Below are positions 57,196 through 64,000 of a stretch of 64,000 nucleotides of DNA, piece by piece. This stretch comes from Paraflavitalea devenefica. Its GTDB lineage: Bacteria; Bacteroidota; Bacteroidia; Chitinophagales; Chitinophagaceae. The DNA lies in assembly GCF_011759375.1 (NCBI RefSeq), contig NZ_JAARML010000005.1:310001-374000 (forward strand). Direction: 5' to 3'. The notes under the pieces were generated by a model. That model did not search any database. It was not told where the DNA came from and was given only the letters and a program-made list of their open reading frames with translations. The position numbers were made by a program, and so were the translations under genes. The first letter of the stretch is position 1. Each line of letters opens with the position of its first letter.

Positions 57196-57750
57196 TTAAT
57201 CTCCCAGATATACCGGAATACCCCAAAGGCTTGCATAAGGTAAGTGGGGCATACTAAGGTCCATTTCCGGGAAGTCGAACAAAGTAACGGCCCAGTAATA
57301 GGGGATGACAAACTGGTCGGAAAAAAGCAGCTCAATATAGATCATACCTTCTCCATATGGCCCCTCTCCATTCTCAAAAAGCGCCATATTGCCCGTAGCT
57401 GCAGCCTGGGTAAGCACTGCTTGTATCTTCTGTTGTTTTGTTAGGGATGCAAACCCATACGGATTAGCTTCATATACCGCCGCAACCAGTGCATTATAAG
57501 GTGCTATGGTTTGTTTTACCTGGTTAATTCGTTCCGGTGCACTTTCTTCGGAAAAAATAAAGTACTCCATAAATTCGCTGAAAGTATTCAGGTCCAGCAG
57601 CGGCTCACCTCCGGCAGTATCAATGGGATCAATGATGGTGTCGCTCAGGGTTTGGATGTCATTCATTCCGGGGTCCTGGTATACAATGTTTACCTTTGCT
57701 TTACTGCAGGCTGCGGCCAGCAACAGGAAGGAGAAGAGGGCTTTTTTCAT
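57196..57750 (-). CDS. Lipoprotein of unknown function
   Basis: A 184-residue product with a lipoprotein signal MKKALFSFLLLAAACSKAK (lipobox LAAAC, Cys15). The mature part is acidic, with NTFSEFMEYFIFSEESAPER and GEGMIYIELLFSDQFVIPYY; no family is recognised. It lies directly upstream of the NIPSNAP gene on the same strand and diverges from the leucine operon. Confidence 0.7.
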   Translation of the reverse strand: MKKALFSFLLLAAACSKAKVNIVYQDPGMNDIQTLSDTIIDPIDTAGGEPLLDLNTFSEFMEYFIFSEESAPERINQVKQTIAPYNALVAAVYEANPYGFASLTKQQKIQAVLTQAAATGNMALFENGEGPYGEGMIYIELLFSDQFVIPYYWAVTLFDFPEMDLSMPHLPYASLWGIPVYLGD

Positions 57751-57886
57751 GCGATAAGGTTTTGGGCAGGAACAAAATACAACATTTTGCCCTTAAAACA
57801 GCCATATGTTGTAAAAAATGCATGCAAAAAGCTGATTATCCGAATATATTTTAAGAAATTTGCACTTCCGTTTTAAATTCTAAAAA

Positions 57887-59290
57887 ATGAGTAAGCAAGC
57901 TGCTACGTTATTCGACAAAGTATGGGATTCCCATGTGGTCAGGAAAATTGAAGATGGCCCTGATGTGTTCTTTATTGACCGCCATTTTATTCATGAAGTG
58001 ACAAGTCCGGTAGCCTTCCTGGGACTGGAAAGCCGCGGTCTGAAGGTCATATTCCCCGAAAAAACATTTGCGACAGCCGATCATAATACACCCACTATCA
58101 ACCAGCACCTGCCAGTGCAGGACCCGCTTTCTGCCAACCAGCTTAAAGCATTGGAAACCAACTCATCCAAATATGGTATCTCCCATTGGGGATTGGGTAA
58201 TCCCAAGAATGGTATTGTACACGTGGTAGGTCCGGAGAATGGCATTACCCTGCCGGGTATGACCATCGTGTGTGGCGACTCTCATACCTCAACCCATGGA
58301 GCCTTTGGCGCCATTGCTTTCGGTATCGGTACCTCAGAAGTGGAAATGGTGCTTTCTTCCCAGTGCATCATGCAGCCCAAACCAAAGAAAATGCGCATTA
58401 AGGTGAACGGCAAGCTGGGTAAAGGCATCACCCCCAAAGATGTGGTGCTCTATATCATCTCGAAGCTTACCGCTGCCGGTGCTACCGGGTACTTTGTGGA
58501 ATTTGCCGGCGAAGTGTTTGAGAACATGAGTATGGAAGGCCGTATGACGGTTTGTAATATGAGCATTGAAATGGGCGCCCGTGGCGGTATGATCGCCCCG
58601 GATGAAACCACTTTTGCGTATATCAAAGGCCGGGAAAAAGCGCCGCAGGGCGAAGCCTGGGATAAAGCGCTGGCGTACTGGAAAACATTGAAAACAGAAG
58701 AAGGTGCCGCCTTCGACCTGGAACACAATTTCGATGCAGCAGATATTGAACCCATGATCACGTATGGTACCAATCCCGGTATGGGCATTGGCATCACCCA
58801 GCATATTCCTACCGCACAGCAAATTGGCGGCAGCAAAGCGAGCTACGATAAGTCACTCGACTATATGGGCTTCCATGAAGACGAAGAAATGCTGGGCAAG
58901 AAAGTGGATTACGTGTTCATTGGCAGTTGCACCAACGGACGTATTGAAGACTTCCGTGCTTTTGCCTCTATTGTAAAAGGACGCAAGAAAGCCGAACATA
59001 TCACCGCCTGGATAGTACCCGGCTCACATATCGTAGAGCAGCAGATCAAGGATGAAGGTATCCTGGACATACTCACCGAAGCAGGCTTCCAGTTGCGTCA
59101 GCCCGGTTGCTCAGCTTGCCTGGCCATGAACGATGACAAGATCCCTGCCGGCAAATATGCCGTCAGCACCAGCAACAGGAACTTTGAAGGAAGACAAGGA
59201 CCCGGCGCCAGGACCTTACTGGCTAGTCCCCTGGTGGCCGCAGCTGCTGCAGTGACCGGTGTGGTGACTGACCCGAGGGAATTGATTTAG
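57887..59290 (+). CDS. leuC: 3-isopropylmalate dehydratase large subunit
   Basis: A 467-residue aconitase-family protein of normal LeuC length. Visible are TVCNM.. and GDSHTSTHGAFGAIAFGIGT (substrate loop), the first cluster Cys in GSCTNGRIEDFRAFA, and the two others in PGCSACLAMNDD, so the [4Fe-4S] ligands are complete. With LeuD it isomerises 2-isopropylmalate to 3-isopropylmalate in leucine synthesis. It is the first gene of a leuC-leuD-(LeuA-like)-leuB unit starting after a divergent spacer of 136 bases. I see no T-box or leader peptide in that spacer. Confidence 0.97.
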   Translation: MSKQAATLFDKVWDSHVVRKIEDGPDVFFIDRHFIHEVTSPVAFLGLESRGLKVIFPEKTFATADHNTPTINQHLPVQDPLSANQLKALETNSSKYGISHWGLGNPKNGIVHVVGPENGITLPGMTIVCGDSHTSTHGAFGAIAFGIGTSEVEMVLSSQCIMQPKPKKMRIKVNGKLGKGITPKDVVLYIISKLTAAGATGYFVEFAGEVFENMSMEGRMTVCNMSIEMGARGGMIAPDETTFAYIKGREKAPQGEAWDKALAYWKTLKTEEGAAFDLEHNFDAADIEPMITYGTNPGMGIGITQHIPTAQQIGGSKASYDKSLDYMGFHEDEEMLGKKVDYVFIGSCTNGRIEDFRAFASIVKGRKKAEHITAWIVPGSHIVEQQIKDEGILDILTEAGFQLRQPGCSACLAMNDDKIPAGKYAVSTSNRNFEGRQGPGARTLLASPLVAAAAAVTGVVTDPRELI

Positions 59291-59346
59291 GCATTTAAAA
59301 AACAACATTCATCAACAGAGCTTGTAGCTCACAGCTTAAATACGAC

Positions 59347-59943
59347 ATGGCTTACGATAAATTCACGGTATTAAAGAGTTCAGCGGTTCCTATGCCCATT
59401 GAAAATGTGGACACCGACCAGATCATTCCCGCCCGCTTTTTAAAGGCTACCGAACGCAAAGGATTTGGTGATAACCTTTTTCGCGACTGGCGCTACAATA
59501 ATGATAATTCACCCAAGAAGGACTTTGTTTTAAACAATACTATTTATTCCGGTAAGATACTGGTAGCCGGCCGCAACTTCGGCAGCGGCAGCAGCCGCGA
59601 ACATGCTGCCTGGGCCATTTATGATTATGGCTTCCGCTGCGTGGTATCCAGCTTCTTTGCTGATATCTTTAAGAACAACTCTTTGAACATTGGCATCCTG
59701 CCGGTACAGGTAAGTCCTGCCTTTCTCGACAATATCTTTACCGCCATCGAGGCCGATCCCAATACACAACTGGAAGTGAACCTGCCCGAACAAACGATCA
59801 CGATCCTGGCCACCGGCGAAAAGGAATCGTTTGACATCAATGGCTATAAGAAGCACAATATGATGAATGGTTATGATGATATTGATTACCTGCAGTCTTT
59901 GAAAACCGAAATTCAATCATTTGCTGCCAAAAGCATGTATTAA
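59347..59943 (+). CDS. leuD: 3-isopropylmalate dehydratase small subunit
   Basis: A 198-residue swivel domain typical of LeuD: MPIENVDTDQIIPARFLK near the start and GRNFGSGSSREHAAWAIYDY carrying the catalytic Ser/Arg loop. It pairs with LeuC to complete the isomerase active site. It lies 56 bases after leuC and 14 bases before the LeuA-like gene. Confidence 0.97.
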   Translation: MAYDKFTVLKSSAVPMPIENVDTDQIIPARFLKATERKGFGDNLFRDWRYNNDNSPKKDFVLNNTIYSGKILVAGRNFGSGSSREHAAWAIYDYGFRCVVSSFFADIFKNNSLNIGILPVQVSPAFLDNIFTAIEADPNTQLEVNLPEQTITILATGEKESFDINGYKKHNMMNGYDDIDYLQSLKTEIQSFAAKSMY

Positions 59944-59957
59944 AGCCAGTAACGATT

Positions 59958-61481
59958 ATGCCTTCTGCCCCGCGCTACATTGAAATAATGGATACAACGC
60001 TCCGTGATGGTGAACAGACCAGCGGCGTATCTTTCTCAGCTTCGGAAAAACTGACGATTGCCCAGCTTTTACTCACCGATGTAAAGGTCGACAGGATTGA
60101 GATCGCCTCCGCCCGGGTGTCGGAAGGAGAGTTTGCTGCCGTAAAGGCCATCACCAAATGGGCCAAAGCAAACGGGTTGCTCCATAAGGTAGAAGTGCTC
60201 ACTTTTGTAGATGGTGATGTCTCCGTACAATGGATGCAGAAAGCCGGCGCCAAAGTGATGAACCTGCTTACCAAGGGCTCCCTCAATCACCTGACCCACC
60301 AGTTGAAGAAAAAGCCCGAACAACATTTTGCTGAAGTAGCAGCCGTGATAGCGCTGGCCAAAAAGAAAGGACTGGAATGCAACGTGTATCTCGAAGACTG
60401 GAGTAATGGTATGCGCCATTCGAGGGATTACGTGTTTCAATACCTTGACTTCTTACAGCACCAGCCGGTAAAAAGGATCATGCTGCCCGATACATTGGGT
60501 GTGCTCATTCCTTCTGAAGTGTACGAATACATATCAGCCATCGTACAGCGGTATCCCGGTATCCATTTTGATTTTCATGCGCACAATGATTATGACCTGG
60601 GTACGGCCAATGTGCTGGAGGGGGTAAAAGCCGGCGCGCATGGCATTCACCTTACCATCAATGGCATGGGAGAGCGGGCCGGCAATGCGCCATTGGCCAG
60701 TGCGGTAGCTGTACTGAATGATTTCATGCCGGATGTTAAAACAGCCGTAACAGAAAAGTCTTTATACACCGTCAGCAAGCTGGTAGAGTCCTTCTCCGGT
60801 TTCCGTATACCGGTCAACAAACCGGTAGTAGGGGAGAATGTATTCACCCAAACAGCCGGTATTCATGCGGATGGCGATAAGAAGAATAAATTGTATTTCA
60901 GTGATCTCATGCCCGAGCGTTTTGGCCGTCAGCGCAAATATGCACTGGGCAAAACCAGCGGCAAGGCCAATATTGAGAACAACCTGCAACAGCTTGGCCT
61001 GCACTTGTCGGAACCTGACCTGAAGAAAGTAACCCAGCGTATTATTGAGCTGGGCGACCGGAAAGAGGTAGTTACACAGGCCGACCTGCCCTATATCATC
61101 GCCGATGTGTTGAACAGCAATACTATTGAAGAGAAAGTGGTCATCGAAAATTATGTACTCACGCACTCCAAAAATCTCAATCCTTCTGTCACCATAAAGA
61201 TCTCCATTGAAGGGGAATTGTATGAAGAGCATGCCCAGGGCGATGGCCAGTATGATGCCTTCATGAATGCACTGAAAAAAGTGTATAAACAAAGGAAGCA
61301 GGACCTGCCTGTATTAACCGATTACGCCGTGCGCATTCCACCAGGCGGTAAAAGTGACGCCTTGTGCGAAACAATCATCACCTGGAGCTACAACAACAAG
61401 GAATTCATCACGCGCGGACTGGATAGTGACCAAACGGTTTCAGCGATCAAGGCCACTCAAAAGATGTTAAACCTGATATAG
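59958..61481 (+). CDS. LeuA-family acyltransferase with regulatory domain (isopropylmalate/citramalate synthase-like)
   Basis: A 507-residue product. The catalytic TIM barrel has DTTLRDGEQTSGVSFSASEK (metal Asp and catalytic Arg), then HFDFHAHNDYDLGTANVLEG with the two metal His (HAHND), and TINGMGERAGNAPLA. The linker region has NKPVVGENVFTQTAGIHADG. A C-terminal LeuA allosteric domain follows (about 390-507). This is the divergent LeuA type common in Bacteroidota leucine operons, where it stands between leuD and leuB; family members condense acetyl-CoA with a 2-oxoacid. Whether it makes 2-isopropylmalate or citramalate cannot be settled from motifs. No second leuA is in the window. Confidence 0.88.
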   Translation: MPSAPRYIEIMDTTLRDGEQTSGVSFSASEKLTIAQLLLTDVKVDRIEIASARVSEGEFAAVKAITKWAKANGLLHKVEVLTFVDGDVSVQWMQKAGAKVMNLLTKGSLNHLTHQLKKKPEQHFAEVAAVIALAKKKGLECNVYLEDWSNGMRHSRDYVFQYLDFLQHQPVKRIMLPDTLGVLIPSEVYEYISAIVQRYPGIHFDFHAHNDYDLGTANVLEGVKAGAHGIHLTINGMGERAGNAPLASAVAVLNDFMPDVKTAVTEKSLYTVSKLVESFSGFRIPVNKPVVGENVFTQTAGIHADGDKKNKLYFSDLMPERFGRQRKYALGKTSGKANIENNLQQLGLHLSEPDLKKVTQRIIELGDRKEVVTQADLPYIIADVLNSNTIEEKVVIENYVLTHSKNLNPSVTIKISIEGELYEEHAQGDGQYDAFMNALKKVYKQRKQDLPVLTDYAVRIPPGGKSDALCETIITWSYNNKEFITRGLDSDQTVSAIKATQKMLNLI

Positions 61482-61565
61482 TATAGCTACCGGTCACTGG
61501 CATCTGGCGGTCGCTTGTTATATTTGCAGCCTCAACAGAAATCTTTCAAATCATAATAATCCATA

Positions 61566-62639
61566 ATGGCTACGAAGCATATCTTAATTGTTCCCGGAGA
61601 CGGAATAGGACAGGAAGTAACAGCAGTTGGTAAAAAAGTATTGGATAAAATTGCTGCGAAATTCGGACACAGTTTTACTTATGACGAAGCATTGATCGGA
61701 CATGTGGCCATCGAGGCAACAGGCAATCCTTTACCGGATGAGTCACTGGAAAAAATGAGGAAATCAGATGCCGTGTTGTTTGGCGCGGTAGGCCATCCGA
61801 AATATGACAATGATCCTTCTGCCAAAGTAAGGCCGGAACAGGGATTGCTGAAAATGCGCAAGGAACTGGGCCTGTATGCCAACCTGCGCCCCATCAAGTT
61901 ATTTGATGAGCTGCTTGGCGCCTCCAGCATCAAACCAGAGATCTTAAAAGGAGCAGATATCCTGTTCTTCCGTGAGCTGACCGGTGATATTTACTTTGGT
62001 GAAAAAGGAAGAAAGAACAACGGGGATACCGCTTTTGATGTGGCCGAATACAGCCGTTATGAAGTAGAACGCATTGCCCGCAAAGCATTTGAGGCAGCAC
62101 GCACAAGAAGAAAGAAGTTATGCTCTGTAGATAAAGCCAACGTCATTGAAACCTCCCGCCTGTGGAGAGAAGTAATACAGAAAATAGCACCGGAGTATCC
62201 TGATGTAGAAGTAGAACACCAGTTTGTAGATGCCACAGCTATGTTGCTGATCAAAGATCCACGCCGCTTTGACGTAGTGGTTACCGCCAACCTCTTTGGC
62301 GATATCCTCACGGATGAGGCATCACAAATAGCAGGCTCCATGGGCATGCTGGCCTCCGCTTCGATAGGCGATGGTACAGGTGTATATGAGCCGATTCACG
62401 GTTCGGCCCATGATATTACCGGTAAAGGAGTGGCCAATCCGCTGGCTTCTATTTTATCGGCCGCCTTATTGCTGGACATTTCCTTTGGCATGAAAGCTGA
62501 ATCGGAAGCCGTTATTAATGCTGTAGACAAAGTGCTGAAAGCAGGTTTCCGCACCAGGGATATTGCCGATGCGCAAACACCTGCTGATAAAATACTGGGT
62601 ACCGAAGCTATTGGCGCAGAAGTACTGAAGTTTATTTAA
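61566..62639 (+). CDS. leuB: 3-isopropylmalate dehydrogenase
   Basis: A 357-residue isopropylmalate/isocitrate dehydrogenase-family protein. Visible are LIVPGDGIGQEV at the start, FFRELTGDIYFGEKG (active-site Tyr region), DKANVIETSRLWREV (catalytic Lys), VDATAMLLI, NLFGDILTDEASQIAGSMGM (metal Asp) and the NAD-binding EPIHGSAHDITGKGVANP. It oxidises 3-isopropylmalate to 2-oxoisocaproate with NAD+, closing the leucine pathway of the operon. It lies 84 bases after the LeuA-like gene, and a strong bidirectional terminator follows. Confidence 0.97.
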   Translation: MATKHILIVPGDGIGQEVTAVGKKVLDKIAAKFGHSFTYDEALIGHVAIEATGNPLPDESLEKMRKSDAVLFGAVGHPKYDNDPSAKVRPEQGLLKMRKELGLYANLRPIKLFDELLGASSIKPEILKGADILFFRELTGDIYFGEKGRKNNGDTAFDVAEYSRYEVERIARKAFEAARTRRKKLCSVDKANVIETSRLWREVIQKIAPEYPDVEVEHQFVDATAMLLIKDPRRFDVVVTANLFGDILTDEASQIAGSMGMLASASIGDGTGVYEPIHGSAHDITGKGVANPLASILSAALLLDISFGMKAESEAVINAVDKVLKAGFRTRDIADAQTPADKILGTEAIGAEVLKFI

Positions 62640-62685
62640 TGTAATGACTGCTCCGACTTGTTTACGACAAGGGAATGGTCTTATG

Positions 62686-62725
62686 AAAAAAGATGGGGCA
62701 CCCTGAGAGGCGCCCCATCTTTTTT
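62686..62725 (+). terminator. Bidirectional terminator after leuB
   Basis: AAAAAAGATGGGGC (62686-62699) pairs with GCCCCATCTTTTTT (62712-62725). The A- and T-runs on either side serve leuB and the convergent minus-strand gene. Confidence 0.92.
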
Positions 62726-62752
62726 TATCTATTCAACACTACCTACAACGCT

Positions 62753-64000
62753 TTATTTTCCTATCCACACTTTCAATTTAGCCGGTTCACTGCCTGGCTC
62801 CGTAATATGTATATAGTATAAGCCTGTTGGTAAACCACGGGTACTGATGGTAAACCGGGTAGCGGTGGAGCTCATAGTGGCTGCCTTCCGGAAGTTGCCA
62901 TACATATCATAGACTTTTATGTCCACTGATCTTTTTTCAAACAGCTTCAGGCTTTTGCCAAGGCGGGGCTCCGCAGGCGGAGGCGGGCAGATCGGTTTCA
63001 GCACGGTGATATCCCCACCTCCCGGATTAACACTTACCGTATAGGTAGGCGCCTTCCTGACTTCTATAGGTCCGCCACCGGACGATGAACCAGCGTATAC
63101 TGATTGCCCGCAAGGTCCATTATACTTTACTTCATAGTAAATGGTTTGTCCGGCGGAAATCGTCCATGTGTAACTGCTTCCGCTACCAATGTAGGAACCG
63201 TTCTGGTACCAGTTATAGTTATAGGGATGGGTACCTGGCAACAGGTAAACGGTTGCTGTAAACTGTGTAACGGGATTACAATAGCCGGTAGTAGTGGTGC
63301 TGCCAGAGGCCCAGATAGGCGGAATGCCAAACACGACTGTTTGTGAATAAGAAGTAGTGACCCCATCTTTTACAACCGTTGCCGTTAGTGTACCCACACC
63401 GGGATAAATGGTAGGTGTAACTGCGGCCAGCCTGCTGCCCTGGACAATAGTGGCCAGGTGTGCCGGAGAAACACTCCAGGTTACCTGGGCATCGCCCTTG
63501 AGGTTATTCAGGCGGTAGATCTTCCTGGCATTATCACATATGGAAGAAGGTCCGCTAACATAAGGTGTGGGGGGTGGAACGTAACAATCCGGCGTAATAG
63601 AAGGCGGAGTGAAAGTGGTAGGACAAGTAGAACAATTCACCGTTCTGATCAAGGTATAGTGTTTGCGGCAATCAATATCTACCGACACTATCCTGTAGTA
63701 GTTCCTATAATTCGGACTATTATCATAGAACTCGTAATTGTTGACGCTGTTATTCGCAGCGGCAATATGGCCTATCTTGTACCAGTTAGCGCCGTCGATA
63801 CTTTTTTCCACTGTAAAATGATCTATATCCGATTCATCATAGGTGGTCCAGTTCAGCTTCACCCGTGAAGGACTGGAAAGCAAATTAACGGTGAATGCTC
63901 CAAAAGTGACGGGTACTACAATAAATACACACTCATCAAGATTGTTTTCGAAATAGTTAAGAATTACGAATGGATCCGGCTCAGCATCTCTCCTGATCAG
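62753..64000 (-). CDS. T9SS-exported protein (5' end beyond the window)
   Basis: On the minus strand the frame is open from base 64000 to the stop at 62753, and no convincing start lies inside (a TTG at 63883 is within conserved sequence), so the gene continues outside the window. The visible 415 residues include an FN3-like or T9SS-associated domain (WTTYDESDIDHFTVEKSIDG, WYKIGHI), a PKD/Ig-like region (GPSSICDNARKIYRLNN, QVTWSVSPAHL), a second Ig-like region (FTATVYLLPGTHPYNYNWYQ) and the C-terminal T9SS sorting domain (VDIKVYDMYGNFRKAATM ... GLYYIHITE). It is probably a surface or secreted adhesin-like protein. The N-terminal function cannot be seen. Confidence 0.85.
   Translation of the reverse strand: MIRRDAEPDPFVILNYFENNLDECVFIVVPVTFGAFTVNLLSSPSRVKLNWTTYDESDIDHFTVEKSIDGANWYKIGHIAAANNSVNNYEFYDNSPNYRNYYRIVSVDIDCRKHYTLIRTVNCSTCPTTFTPPSITPDCYVPPPTPYVSGPSSICDNARKIYRLNNLKGDAQVTWSVSPAHLATIVQGSRLAAVTPTIYPGVGTLTATVVKDGVTTSYSQTVVFGIPPIWASGSTTTTGYCNPVTQFTATVYLLPGTHPYNYNWYQNGSYIGSGSSYTWTISAGQTIYYEVKYNGPCGQSVYAGSSSGGGPIEVRKAPTYTVSVNPGGGDITVLKPICPPPPAEPRLGKSLKLFEKRSVDIKVYDMYGNFRKAATMSSTATRFTISTRGLPTGLYYIHITEPGSEPAKLKVWIGK

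Overview
The window comes from a Bacteroidota chromosome, most likely family Chitinophagaceae (Chitinophaga/Niastella-like). This is inferred from the protein types: type IX secretion (T9SS) C-terminal sorting domains, a GldM-type protein, very large Rhs/YD-repeat proteins with the Bacteroidota-type core, LytS/LytTR two-component genes, FtsX-like permeases of about 790 residues, and TAnnTTTG-like -7 boxes. I see no rRNA, tRNA, CRISPR array or intact mobile element.

Layout. 1-4.2 kb: the 3' end of an Rhs-type polymorphic toxin with a metalloprotease-like tip, followed by a candidate immunity gene. 4.3-5.4 kb: an Xre/MbcA-type antitoxin and RES toxin pair. 5.6-10.1 kb: a 1514-residue T9SS-exported protein with four near-identical MopE-type calcium-binding repeats. 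10.2-22.2 kb: mixed chromosomal genes: a YbjQ protein, an FtsX-like permease, a secreted ubiquitin-like protein, an azoreductase, a serine hydrolase with a LytS/LytTR pair, an SBF-like transporter, a GldM-like lipoprotein, an NTF2-like protein and an LpxR-type lipid A deacylase.

22.5-44.1 kb: a same-strand locus of a putative outer-membrane protein, a secreted protein, a 2514-residue SpvB/PA14-type protein, a small exported protein, a 3019-residue Rhs protein and a candidate immunity gene. Both Rhs genes in the window change to A/T-rich, unrelated sequence directly after the Rhs core, as polymorphic toxins do. 44.3-47.6 kb: a minus-strand cluster (2OG-Fe(II) oxygenase, sterol desaturase, small membrane protein) and an aldo/keto reductase.

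47.8-50.5 kb holds the most interesting system: a microviridin-type graspetide (omega-ester peptide) cluster. Three short tandem precursor genes carry the PFFAQFLE leader helix motif and a TxKYPSDGD core. A perfect 15-bp hairpin with a T-run follows them, and then come two overlapping ATP-grasp ligases of the MvdC(MdnB) and MvdD(MdnC) types. The third precursor (57 residues) is easy to miss because of its length. No cluster-encoded transporter or acetyltransferase is visible. 50.7-53.4 kb: a pectate-lyase-9-like lipoprotein, a decayed IS66 transposase remnant and an A/T-rich gene of unknown function. 53.5-57.8 kb: a GH95-like glycosidase, an SRPBCC protein, a double NIPSNAP protein and a lipoprotein. 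57.9-62.6 kb: a leucine biosynthesis operon, leuC-leuD-(LeuA-like)-leuB. The window ends inside a T9SS-exported minus-strand gene.
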